Assembly: GCA_964493425.1 (NCBI GenBank)
Contig: CAZBMW010000009.1
Location: 34,120 to 98,119, forward strand
DNA from: CAYLMG01 sp964493425
GTDB lineage: Bacteria; Planctomycetota; Phycisphaerae; Sedimentisphaerales; Anaerobacaceae
Direction of reading: 5' to 3'
DNA: 64,000 nucleotides
Positions 34,143 to 42,992 of the stretch are shown here, one piece after another (positions within the stretch are counted from its first letter, which is position 1; the number at the start of each line of letters is the position of its first letter). Below the pieces are notes generated by a model. The model was not told where the DNA came from. It did no database searches and saw only the letters and a list, made by a program, of their open reading frames with translations. The position numbers and the translations under genes were made by a program.

Positions 34143-34324
34143 CCTTGTACCCCATTCCCTAATCTATCCGCATTGCTGTCTCATCCTATATATTATCTAT
34201 TCTAAAAATCAGTCTTGCCAGTATTTTTATAATAAAAACAAAAAAATTTTTGTGCTCATTAAAACCTTAGCTAAGACTTGCTATTCAAAATACTTACAAA
34301 ATATGAAAAACCGCAAAAAACAGG

Positions 34325-34615
34325 TCAGGTAATCTCGTCGATTTGCCACATAAAGGCTTTTATTCCTTCAGAAGCGAGTTTCTCCCTCATACGGCGCACC
34401 TTATCCATTATCTGTTTTGCTTTAGATTCTTCGACTATTACCAGTGTGCCGTAATTAATTCCCGGCCAAACACCTGAATTAAGATGCGGCTCGCTTAGCT
34501 TTCCCTTGCCCAGAGTATCCGTAAACTTGGTATAACAATCAACGCCCAGAGACTGCAAAGCCTCGTTTACATCTCTGTCGAGGGCGACATTGTGCATAAT
34601 CAAAACAGCTTTCAT
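34325..34615 (-). CDS. PII-like, RND-transporter-associated small protein (PG0541-like)
   Basis: A 96-residue protein with the ferredoxin-like pattern of the PII superfamily: MKAVLIMHNVALDRDVNEAL, a central loop, then YGTLVIVEESKAKQIMDKV. The loop TLGKGKLSEPHLNSGVWPG matches the pattern of small proteins annotated as PG0541-family transporter-associated. These are encoded next to HAE1 RND pumps in Bacteroidetes and others. Its start overlaps the stop of the RND pump by 4 bases. It may bind a metal or small ligand and tune the pump; that is inference. No signal peptide, so it faces the cytoplasm. Confidence 0.72.
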   Translation of the reverse strand: MKAVLIMHNVALDRDVNEALQSLGVDCYTKFTDTLGKGKLSEPHLNSGVWPGINYGTLVIVEESKAKQIMDKVRRMREKLASEGIKAFMWQIDEIT

Positions 34616-37600
34616 GACAAGCTCCTGACAGAAAAGCTCTTTTTATAATCTTCAAAAACACTGTACAGTGTCGGCATTAAAACAAGCGTTATCACTGTCC
34701 CCACTATAAGTCCCCCGATAATTGTAGTAGCGAACGGCACCCATATTTCCGAGCCTTCTCCCCTCGACAGCGCAAGCGGCGCCAACGCCAGAATAGTGGT
34801 TACACTCGTGCATACTACAGGGCGAAGCCTGCTTCGTCCCCCCTCCATAATAGCTGAATAAACATCGTACTCCCTGTGACGAAGAATTCCTATATAACTT
34901 ATCAATACGATACCGTCATTTACCACTATGCCAACAAGCATTATCAACGCAAGAAAGCTTACAATGCTCAACGCCTGACCGGTTAAAGCCAGAGCAAAAA
35001 TAACCCCGACAATGCCGAAGGGTATCGAAAAGAATATAATAAAGGGGTCACGGTAAGACTCAAACTGCGAGGCCATTACCATATAAACAAGCACCATTCC
35101 AAGACCAACTGCCATTAATAATGACCGAAAAGCCTCCTGTTTTTCCTCCTCAGCACCCGACAATTTGTAACTAAAACCTGGCGGAGCCGGCAGCTCATCA
35201 AGAGTCTTCCTTACACCCTTCGCAACTGAACCAAGGTCTCTGTCCACAATCTCTGCCGAAACAGTGATATACCGTGACTGGTCTTTTCTTTCGATTTTCG
35301 TCGGACCTACACCCTCTTCGATTTGCGAAACATTACTCAGGCTAATCACACCACCGCCGGGAAGGGACACAAACGCATCACGCAAATCCTCAAGCCTGTC
35401 CCTGTCAGAAGGCCGAAGTCTTACTTCAATATCATATTCGTCTCCACCTTCCCGGTATCTCGATGCCGTGCTGCCCGCAAAAAGCGTCTCTATCGTCTTG
35501 CCGACCGAGGTAACATCAAGACCGAGCCTCGAGGCCTTTTCTCTGTCAATGGCAACCTTGATTTCAGGCTTCTCTTCCTTTCTGCTTAACTGAATATCCC
35601 TTACGCCTTTTATTTTTGAAATCGCATCCTCAACAGCATCTGCGTAACTGCGAGCGTCATCCATATCATGGCCGTAAAGCTCAACCGCAAGTTTCCCTCC
35701 GCCTCCGAATATCATCGATTCAAGCGGGTCCTCTGCGCTATATCGAAGAACCGCCCCTGGTATGTCTTTGAGAATCTTGCGAAGCCGCTTTATTATCTCG
35801 TTCGGCGACGCGCTACGCTGCCTTTTGGGCACAAGAGACAGATACATAAGCCCTGTATAGCTTTCTTCTTCCGTCGCATACATACCGCCCGACGCCTGGC
35901 CGTAAACGCCCCAACGTATGAAGCTGTCTCGCGTTTCCGGGATATGCAACATAGCAGCTTTCTGAATCTGTTCCATCACCCTGCCTGTCCTCTCATAACG
36001 CGTCCCGATGGGAAGCTCGACGTTGGCGACAATTCTGTTCTGGTCCTGCTGAGGGAAAAACTCCGTACCGATAAATTTCGCTATCCCGATACTCCAGACA
36101 AATAAAAGTACACAGGATATCAAAACTGTCTTTCTGTTCCTCAACGACCAGTTGAGAAAATCAACGTATTTGGCTTCAAGATATACCAGCGACTTTTCAC
36201 CAAGCTGATAAAACAAATGCAGCACGCTCTTCTTTGACTTTTCTCTACCAACTTTCAAAAACTTAGAACAGAGCATCGGCACAAGCATAATAGCAGTGAA
36301 AAAAGAGGCAAACAGAGCTGTGATAACGATTACAGCAAACTGACCGAAAATTATAGCAGTGATTCCGGTTGCAAATATAATCGGTAAAAAAATCGATACT
36401 GTTGTCAAAGTAGATGCCATAACGGCGGTGCCGACCTCATTAGCCCCGAAAATCGCGCCTTCTTTAGGCCTTTGTCCCCGCTGGCGGTGACGATGTATAT
36501 TATCGATTACAACTACCGCATTATCAACAACAAGACCGACCGCTACGGCGACAGACGCAAGAGAATCGGTATTAATCGTATAACCAAAAATCCAGAAAAC
36601 TACGAATGTGATTATAAGCGATGTCGGTATTGCAGCGGCTACTATAAGGCTCGCCCGCAAATCTCTCAAAAAGAAAAGAATCACCATAAATACAAAAAAT
36701 ACGGCCCAGAAAACCGTCGATTTCAAATTGTTCACCGACGCCAATATAAACTCAGAACTGTCGATAACGACTTTAGGCTCAACGTCCGGAGGCAAACCCT
36801 CTTTTATCTCTTCGAGTTTCGCTATGACTCTCCTTGCTACATCAACGGTATTGCTGCCGCTTTGTTTCTGTATAAATATCGCCATCGCCTGCTTTCCGTT
36901 CATCCTGACATCCATCGTTCTTTCCATAAAAAAATCACTCACGTTCGCAACATCTCCCAGCTTGACCGGTATGCCGTTTCGCTGCGCCAGCACAACTTCA
37001 GCGACCTCCTCGGGGCTTGAAAACTCCTCGGGCGTCCTAAGAAGGTAATCCTTGTAACCTGTCTTTATATTACCCCCAGGTGTTGAAGCATTCTGCAACG
37101 CTATCGCCTGCTGTATCTGCTCTACCGACAGACCATAAGCTGTAAGCCTGTCCCGGTCAACATCAACGCGTATCTGTCTTTCCAGCCCGCCTCTTGCCAT
37201 CGCAGCAGCAACTCCTTTTACCCTTTTCAGAGGGTCCACTATCGCATCGTCAACTATGTCCTCCAGATTCGGGTAATTTTCCCTCGCCGTGATTGCTATA
37301 ATCAATATCGGCATCATATCGAGGTCGAACTTGAAGACAACCGGCTCATCTGCTTCCTCCGGCAGCAAGTCCTTGATCTGGTCGAGCTTCTCACGAACGT
37401 CATTGATAGACTCATCAATTTCTTCGCCCCAGTTGAATTTCAATGTCACCGCCGACATTCCCTCCTTCGATATCGAAGTAACCTCATCAACCCCCGAAAT
37501 CGTGCTGAGAATATCCTCAACCGGCTCGGTTATCAATGTCTCGATTTCTTCCGGACCGGCTCCATCGTATGCCGTAATAACCGACACTGACGGTATCTCA

Positions 37601-37719
37601 ATATCCGGCATCAAATCAATTCCCAGCCTTGTAAGTGACGCAAGTCCCAGGACGACCATCGCCACGAATATCATCAAAGTCGTTACCGGCCTGTTTACTG
37701 AAATATTCGCTAATTTCAT
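34612..37719 (-). CDS. RND efflux transporter permease (HAE1/AcrB type)
   Basis: A 1035-residue inner-membrane drug/proton antiporter with the usual two repeats of six membrane segments and two large periplasmic loops. The start MKLANISVNRPVTTLMIF, then GIDLMPDIEIPSVSV, is typical. The segment-4 proton relay reads VGLVVDNAVVVIDNI, where AcrB has the D407-D408 pair; here the second Asp is Asn. GIVVNDGIVLISYI near 920 is the equivalent repeat-2 site. It lies between the adaptor (40-base gap) and the PII-like protein (4-base overlap) in one operon that begins with a TetR-family regulator. Substrates are not predictable; a toxic organic compound or bile- or dye-like molecule is likely. Confidence 0.95.
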   Translation of the reverse strand: MKLANISVNRPVTTLMIFVAMVVLGLASLTRLGIDLMPDIEIPSVSVITAYDGAGPEEIETLITEPVEDILSTISGVDEVTSISKEGMSAVTLKFNWGEEIDESINDVREKLDQIKDLLPEEADEPVVFKFDLDMMPILIIAITARENYPNLEDIVDDAIVDPLKRVKGVAAAMARGGLERQIRVDVDRDRLTAYGLSVEQIQQAIALQNASTPGGNIKTGYKDYLLRTPEEFSSPEEVAEVVLAQRNGIPVKLGDVANVSDFFMERTMDVRMNGKQAMAIFIQKQSGSNTVDVARRVIAKLEEIKEGLPPDVEPKVVIDSSEFILASVNNLKSTVFWAVFFVFMVILFFLRDLRASLIVAAAIPTSLIITFVVFWIFGYTINTDSLASVAVAVGLVVDNAVVVIDNIHRHRQRGQRPKEGAIFGANEVGTAVMASTLTTVSIFLPIIFATGITAIIFGQFAVIVITALFASFFTAIMLVPMLCSKFLKVGREKSKKSVLHLFYQLGEKSLVYLEAKYVDFLNWSLRNRKTVLISCVLLFVWSIGIAKFIGTEFFPQQDQNRIVANVELPIGTRYERTGRVMEQIQKAAMLHIPETRDSFIRWGVYGQASGGMYATEEESYTGLMYLSLVPKRQRSASPNEIIKRLRKILKDIPGAVLRYSAEDPLESMIFGGGGKLAVELYGHDMDDARSYADAVEDAISKIKGVRDIQLSRKEEKPEIKVAIDREKASRLGLDVTSVGKTIETLFAGSTASRYREGGDEYDIEVRLRPSDRDRLEDLRDAFVSLPGGGVISLSNVSQIEEGVGPTKIERKDQSRYITVSAEIVDRDLGSVAKGVRKTLDELPAPPGFSYKLSGAEEEKQEAFRSLLMAVGLGMVLVYMVMASQFESYRDPFIIFFSIPFGIVGVIFALALTGQALSIVSFLALIMLVGIVVNDGIVLISYIGILRHREYDVYSAIMEGGRSRLRPVVCTSVTTILALAPLALSRGEGSEIWVPFATTIIGGLIVGTVITLVLMPTLYSVFEDYKKSFSVRSLS

Positions 37720-37759
37720 AGTTACTTTCTACCCTGCAAATCAATCCTTTATCCGGTTC

Positions 37760-39022
37760 TTAATCCTCCTCTGCCCCCTCCAGGCCAACTTCTTCGAGTT
37801 TTACTACCTTGACCTTCTTGCCGTCTTCCAGATAATACATTCCGTTAATAACTATCTGTTCGCCCTCTTGCAGGCCTTCGGTTATCTCACAGCGGTCAGC
37901 CTGAATGATGCCTATCCTGACAATACGCTTGTGCGCAACATCATCTGCAACAACATACACATAAGGCTCATCAATCTTGCCGCCGAGAACAATATCTCTC
38001 GGAATTACAATAACATCATCCTTTTGCTGCAAAACCAAAGTAACCTTTGCAAACATCCCCGGCTTGAGCATCAAATTCTCATTTTCAAGACGTAACTCTA
38101 CCTGTATCGTGTGTGTTTGCTCATCAAGAGCGGGATATACCGAATAAACATCCGCTTCAAATTCCTTCATACCGAATGCGTCAACCCCGACTTTCGCCAA
38201 TGTTCCTTCGGCAATCTTTCCGACATATCTTTCTGATGCAGAAACCACAAGCTTAACGGTCTTCATATCCGCAACCGTTACAATACGCTGGCCTACGTTT
38301 ATCAGATTACCAACGTCAATATGTTTCGCTGTAACTATCCCGTCGATTGGAGAGCGAATTGTCGATTCCCTCAAGTTTATTTCAGCCAGCTCAAGATTCG
38401 CCTTAGCCGAATTCAAATTCGCCGCCGCCAGCTCCGCCGTTGTCACCGCCTTATCCTTGCTCTGCTCCGTCGCAGAACCTCCTTCGTACAAAGCCAACAT
38501 TCGCTCTCTTTCGCGCTCGGCATCCGCCAGCTCAACCTCGGCAGCTTCAAAAGCAGCACGAGCAGAATCCAGCTGAGCCTGATAAATATCATGGTCTATC
38601 ATCGCAAGCTGGTCGCCTTTTTTGACCTCAAGCCCCTCTTCAACATCAACTACTTTGCCGCCATCATCGTCAAGCTGCAAGGATTCAATCCTGCCCGAAA
38701 CCTTTGTTGTCACCTCTGTAACATTATTAGCCCTTATCCAGCCGGTAAGCTCTATCGTCTCTTCTATCGAACCGCTCTGTACCGTATCGATCTCTACAGG
38801 AACGATTTTTTCACCCGTATCCTCTTTGCCGCAACCACGAAAGTTGCTTAAGATAAATGTAATAACTATCAGCGCGATAAGAACCGACCAATACACGGCC
38901 CGTCTGTTTAGCTTCTGCTGACCTGATGCTCCTTCTTTCAGAAAAATCCCTTTCAGTCTCTCTATCGGTTTTTCATCTTTCATTTTTTCCTCTTGGCCCT
39001 TTTGCCCTGCCAACCCAAACAT
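37760..39022 (-). CDS. RND efflux periplasmic adaptor (membrane fusion protein)
   Basis: A 420-residue HlyD/AcrA-type adaptor. One membrane anchor lies at about 48-64. The lipoyl/barrel-sandwich halves flank a hairpin: GRIESLQLDDDGGKVVDVEEGLEVKKGDQLAMID precedes it in two stretches, and STIRSPIDGIVTAKHIDVGNLIN follows. The hairpin covers about 150-215 and is coiled-coil-like. A beta-barrel and a membrane-proximal domain end the protein. The extra 45-residue charged N-terminus before the anchor is longer than usual. Its start overlaps the stop of the TolC-like gene by one base. It bridges pump and outer-membrane channel. Confidence 0.93.
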   Translation of the reverse strand: MFGLAGQKGQEEKMKDEKPIERLKGIFLKEGASGQQKLNRRAVYWSVLIALIVITFILSNFRGCGKEDTGEKIVPVEIDTVQSGSIEETIELTGWIRANNVTEVTTKVSGRIESLQLDDDGGKVVDVEEGLEVKKGDQLAMIDHDIYQAQLDSARAAFEAAEVELADAERERERMLALYEGGSATEQSKDKAVTTAELAAANLNSAKANLELAEINLRESTIRSPIDGIVTAKHIDVGNLINVGQRIVTVADMKTVKLVVSASERYVGKIAEGTLAKVGVDAFGMKEFEADVYSVYPALDEQTHTIQVELRLENENLMLKPGMFAKVTLVLQQKDDVIVIPRDIVLGGKIDEPYVYVVADDVAHKRIVRIGIIQADRCEITEGLQEGEQIVINGMYYLEDGKKVKVVKLEEVGLEGAEED

Positions 39023-40485
39023 TACTGAATATTTGATATCACATCCGAATCTTCCGCCGAAATTGTCGGCTGTTCGACTTCATACGGCACTGCCAGCGTC
39101 CCCATAGCCTTCTGCAAATCGAGTTTGGCGATTATATGCGTATATATCGATTGATAGTAATTCGCTTTTGCCTCTGTTAAAGCCGACTGCGCATCTATCA
39201 TCTCAACCTGCGTATTTATTCCCTCCCTATAACCCACCTCCGCCAGTCTCAAACCCTCCTCGGCTCTTGTCAGGTTCAGCCGTTGTGACTGCACAAATTC
39301 CTTGGCGTCATGGATACTTAATAAGGCTTTGGTAATCTCGAAAAGGGTAGTCTCTTCAGCATCAATCAGATTTATCTGAGCCTGTCTGAACCTTGCCTTC
39401 TGCTGGATGATATTCCCTTCGCGCGCGAAGCCGTCGAAAACCGGAAAAGAAACCGAAATTCCCGCATTCCATATATAACCCCAGTCAATCAAAGTGCCGT
39501 TATGCGGGTCAGGCTTTGCGAAAGACCGCTCATAATATCCGCTGACGACCGGCCAATACTGGCTGCGAGCTACGTTAAGCAGCTCCTTCTGATATTTAAT
39601 ATCAAGCTCACCGGTAAGCAAATCAGGCCGATTATTAAAAGCTGTTCCTACCGCCTGTTCCATTGATATCTCTTCAGGGATATAAACAAGCCCATCTGTC
39701 AGGCTGACTTCGCTGTCCTGAGAAACGCCCATTATATTCAGCAGGTTTGCTTTTGAAATATTGATAGTGTTTTTGTTCTTAATCAGCTCAGCCTCAAAAT
39801 TCGAAAGCTCTACCTCCGCCCGCAATATGTCAAAATCGGAAGCAACACCCCCCTTCCTTTTCACCCTTACACTATCGAGATGAGCCTGCGACGATTTGAC
39901 GGCGTCCTCGCTGATTTCAAGAAGGTGCTGATTAAGAAGCACATCGTGGTAAGCATGCATTGCCAAATACAATACATCTTGTACTGTTGAGCGAACCGTC
40001 TCATCAGTCATAAGTGAAAACAGCCTTGCTGCATTCACCTGAGCTATCATCGAGCCTCCGTCGAAAATCGGCTGACTCACCCTCAAACCTGCAGTGTAAT
40101 TATCCACGTCACCGAACGTAATAGGCCCCAATGAACCAACCTTATCTTTGCGCAAATAATCATACGTTAATGATAACGAAGGTAATATCGCTGAGTATGA
40201 CTGCAGCTCCCCTCCCCTGGCCACCTCTTTTTCCTGAACGATGTTTTGCAGCATCTTATTATTTACGAGCGTCAGTTTTATACAATCCTGCAGACCCAGC
40301 TCACCATTTATCAAGGTCTGTCTCATATTCTGCGCTTTTTTCCTGCTTTGCCATTGCTGATAAGCCTCCTGCCTTGACAGTGTTATATCCTCGTAATACT
40401 GCTCCTTGCTTACACATCCTGTTAAAATCACTGCTGCCGCTACCGCTAAAATAATTTCTTTACAGTTCTTCGCTCTCTTTTTCAT
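39022..40485 (-). CDS. TolC-family outer membrane efflux protein (lipoprotein)
   Basis: A 487-residue outer-membrane channel subunit. The signal peptide ends LTGC, a good lipobox (Cys about 24). Two OEP repeats follow, rich in long helices, for example LNQHLLEISEDAVKSSQAHL and LRLAEVGYREGINTQVEMID. The second contains the GYREG pattern typical of the family. The protein should assemble as a trimer spanning the outer membrane and periplasm and dock on the adaptor encoded next. The gene follows tetR by 31 bases and overlaps the adaptor gene by one base, so the four pump genes form one transcription unit. Confidence 0.93.
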   Translation of the reverse strand: MKKRAKNCKEIILAVAAAVILTGCVSKEQYYEDITLSRQEAYQQWQSRKKAQNMRQTLINGELGLQDCIKLTLVNNKMLQNIVQEKEVARGGELQSYSAILPSLSLTYDYLRKDKVGSLGPITFGDVDNYTAGLRVSQPIFDGGSMIAQVNAARLFSLMTDETVRSTVQDVLYLAMHAYHDVLLNQHLLEISEDAVKSSQAHLDSVRVKRKGGVASDFDILRAEVELSNFEAELIKNKNTINISKANLLNIMGVSQDSEVSLTDGLVYIPEEISMEQAVGTAFNNRPDLLTGELDIKYQKELLNVARSQYWPVVSGYYERSFAKPDPHNGTLIDWGYIWNAGISVSFPVFDGFAREGNIIQQKARFRQAQINLIDAEETTLFEITKALLSIHDAKEFVQSQRLNLTRAEEGLRLAEVGYREGINTQVEMIDAQSALTEAKANYYQSIYTHIIAKLDLQKAMGTLAVPYEVEQPTISAEDSDVISNIQ

Positions 40486-40516
40486 TCCCGTTCCTCTTAT
40501 AGACTTCCAGTTTCCT

Positions 40517-41188
40517 TCATTCTTTCGCTGTAACGGTCGCTCTTACACCAGCCGCTGAAAATTTCACAATATGTTCCATCATTTCTTTCATACCCGGGAT
40601 TTTCTCCTGCATATGCATTTCATCCTTGTATATCTCGTTAAGATGTACGGTATGCATTAACTGACCAATAATTGAAATTACATTCATAAATATTTCTTTT
40701 TCAGTGATATCCGGATAAATCTTTTTCAATGCATTACCAAACGCCTTCATCGTTGGAACCGCAACTTCATCTGCAAATGTCTGTTTAGGCAGACGAGGCT
40801 CGAGCATTTCGTGAATCATAATCTTCATAAACCTTTGTGCCCTGCCCTTTTCTGCAAACGGCTCAATAAAAGATTCTGCAAATGCCTTAAGAAGCTGTTC
40901 CAGCGTCACACCCTGGGGATTATCTTCTAAGACTTTATTTATGCTTTCTATTCTTACGTCTCTTAAAATCTGCAAATTCCTTTTTATCACCTCAGCATAT
41001 AAATTATCTTTTCCCTGAAAGTGATAATTTATCGCTGCAAGATTACAATTTGCTTTTTTTGTGATTTCTCTAACAGTTGTCGACGAAAAACCCTTCTCAC
41101 TAAACAGCTCTTCTGCAGCAGCCATAATTCGTTCCCGAATCTTTATATGTTCATCCGTTTTTACCGCGTTTTCATCAAAGTAATTCAT
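40517..41188 (-). CDS. TetR-family transcriptional regulator (CecR/DUF1956-like)
   Basis: A 223-residue repressor. The helix-turn-helix spans about 18-62 (IMAAAEELFSEKGFSSTTV, then REITKKANCNLAAINYHF), where the recognition helix ends Y-H-F as in TetR. The C-terminal ligand domain has IHEMLEPRLPKQTF and GQLMHTVHLNEIY, the pattern of the DUF1956 group that includes E. coli CecR (YbiH). A strong AAGGAG is present. It is first in the RND efflux operon, so it likely represses its own operon through the palindromes just upstream at 41201-41238. The inducing ligand is unknown and is probably a pump substrate. Confidence 0.9.
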   Translation of the reverse strand: MNYFDENAVKTDEHIKIRERIMAAAEELFSEKGFSSTTVREITKKANCNLAAINYHFQGKDNLYAEVIKRNLQILRDVRIESINKVLEDNPQGVTLEQLLKAFAESFIEPFAEKGRAQRFMKIMIHEMLEPRLPKQTFADEVAVPTMKAFGNALKKIYPDITEKEIFMNVISIIGQLMHTVHLNEIYKDEMHMQEKIPGMKEMMEHIVKFSAAGVRATVTAKE

Positions 41189-41200
41189 TTAATTCTCCTT

Positions 41201-41238
41201 AAACATACGTTTCATACGAAAGTATAAAACATATGTTT
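41201..41238. promoter_or_regulatory. Twin palindromic operator upstream of tetR-RND operon
   Basis: aaacatacgttt (41201-41212, one mismatch) and aaacatatgttt (41227-41238, perfect) are two copies of one 12-base palindrome 26 bases apart. They lie 13-50 bases ahead of the TetR-family start. The first almost touches the ribosome site. This is the position and symmetry expected of an autorepressor site. The rest of the gap to the folC promoter (41239-41500) is AT-rich, with no gene. Confidence 0.6.
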
Positions 41239-41502
41239 GATATCGTCAAGTTTTAACTCGGTATTTTTTAAAAAAGATTGTTCTTTTCGCTTTCAGAATA
41301 TAACGGTTGTAACAATTATAATAAAAAGAAAAGCCTACATAATAAGGTGTGCTTATCATAACAACAGATATGTTAATATGCTTTTTCTTTTTTTTGCGCT
41401 GAACAAATAATGCTCAATTATTGTATCATCTTTTATACCAATTAGTTATAAACTTTTTAATTCATAAAAAACAGAGCATAGACCTTTCCAGATGTGATAG
41501 TA

Positions 41503-41531
41503 TTGAACAAAATCAAATAAGATGATAATAT
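41503..41531 (+). promoter_or_regulatory. Possible promoter giving a near-leaderless folC mRNA
   Basis: TTGAAC (41503-41508) and TAATAT (41526-41531) are 17 bases apart, each with 4 of 6 consensus matches. A start site 6-8 bases downstream would fall at about 41538, three bases ahead of the folC ATG, and no Shine-Dalgarno sequence precedes that ATG. Weak evidence from spacing only. Confidence 0.25.
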
Positions 41532-41540
41532 TACTTTTTT

Positions 41541-42992
41541 ATGGCAAAAATATTGAAGAAAACAAAGAAAACAAAAACAAATGTCCGTACAAAGCAGCCA
41601 AAAAAAACGGCAAATAAGGTTGCAAAGGTCAGGGCCAAAAAAACCTTCAAAAAGTATTCAGAAGCTGTTAAGTACCTGCTTGAGAAAACGGACTATGAGA
41701 AGGAAAAACGTCTAAGCTACAATGTAACTAAGTTTAACCTCAACAGGATGGAGAAGCTGCTATCTCTTCTCGGCAACCCGCACAAAAAAACACGCACTGT
41801 CCACATAGCCGGCACAAAAGGCAAAGGTTCAACTGCCACGATGCTGGCTAAAATGCTCGAGGCAAACAATTATAAGGTCGGCTTATATACTTCACCGCAC
41901 GTTACGCATCTTCACGAGCGTATAATGGTCAATTCCAGCATGATATCTGAAGAAGAAATTCTTAATCTCGTCAACCGTATATATAAACCTGTGGAGAAAC
42001 TATCCAAAACCGAAGAAGTAACATTTTTCGAAATTATGACCGCATTGGCATTTATGCACTTTGCTGACGTCAAAACGGACATATCAATAATAGAGACCGG
42101 TATGGGAGGCAGGCTTGACAGCACAAACCTTATAAAACCGGAGGTGATAGGTATAACAAATATAAGCATCGACCACCCTCATCAACTGGGCAACTCTATC
42201 GAGAGCATTGCCAAAGAAAAAGCCGGCATCTTCAAGCAGGGTGTACCGATTGTCACTATCAAACAGCACCCGAAAGCAATGACTGTTCTAAAGACCCGGG
42301 CAAACGCAATCAAAGCTCCTCTTAGTGTTACCGGTCAGGACATCAGTTTTTCATACAGATTTGAGAATTCTCGTGAGTATGGACCTCATAACAGAATATG
42401 TCTGACAACACAAACCAGCAGATTCGAGCACTTACGAGTCCCCCTTCATGGAAAACACCAGGCTGTCAATTGCGGCCTGGCACTGGCGCTGCTCGATAAA
42501 CTCAAATCAAGCGGATACAAAATCGATAATGAAAAAGCAGAAGCAGGCCTGAACAAAGTTTATCTCGCCGGAAGAATGGAAATGATATGTGACGACCCGA
42601 GAATTATGATAGATGGTGCTCACAACGCGGCAAGCATAGAAGCTTTAATCCACGCTATCGGGCAGAATATACCTTACGATTCTATGGTGATAATTTTCGG
42701 CTGCAACACAGACAAAGATATTAAAGGAATGCTTCTGAAATTACAATACGGCGCCGACAAGGTAATATTCACTCGAAGCCGCTCTGCCAAAGCGGCCTCG
42801 CCTGAGGATCTTGCAGATATGTATTCTGAAATATGCGATAAGATGTACCAGAACTCTTCTAATCTCGGTGAAGCCCTGCGGCTCGCACAAAGTGCCGTCG
42901 GAAAAGAAGACTTGATTTGTATAACAGGCAGTTTCTATCTCATCGGTGAGGCAAAGAAACGTTTCCACAAAACCGCAGATATCAGGCCTTAG
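41541..42992 (+). CDS. folC: Bifunctional folylpolyglutamate/dihydrofolate synthase
   Basis: A 483-residue Mur-ligase-like enzyme that adds glutamate to dihydropteroate and folates. The P-loop is GTKGKGSTAT (91-100). SPHVTHLHERI (118-128), TGMGGRLDSTN (about 185-195) and MIDGAHN (about 355-361) are standard FolC blocks. The first 40 residues are an extra Lys/Thr-rich tail (about half Lys) not found in E. coli FolC (about 420 residues). It may be a disordered nucleic-acid-binding or solubility tag, or the true start may be an internal Met such as M70, although that would cut the fold. It is a single gene whose 3' end overlaps the convergent histidine kinase gene by 11 bases. Confidence 0.93.
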   Translation: MAKILKKTKKTKTNVRTKQPKKTANKVAKVRAKKTFKKYSEAVKYLLEKTDYEKEKRLSYNVTKFNLNRMEKLLSLLGNPHKKTRTVHIAGTKGKGSTATMLAKMLEANNYKVGLYTSPHVTHLHERIMVNSSMISEEEILNLVNRIYKPVEKLSKTEEVTFFEIMTALAFMHFADVKTDISIIETGMGGRLDSTNLIKPEVIGITNISIDHPHQLGNSIESIAKEKAGIFKQGVPIVTIKQHPKAMTVLKTRANAIKAPLSVTGQDISFSYRFENSREYGPHNRICLTTQTSRFEHLRVPLHGKHQAVNCGLALALLDKLKSSGYKIDNEKAEAGLNKVYLAGRMEMICDDPRIMIDGAHNAASIEALIHAIGQNIPYDSMVIIFGCNTDKDIKGMLLKLQYGADKVIFTRSRSAKAASPEDLADMYSEICDKMYQNSSNLGEALRLAQSAVGKEDLICITGSFYLIGEAKKRFHKTADIRP

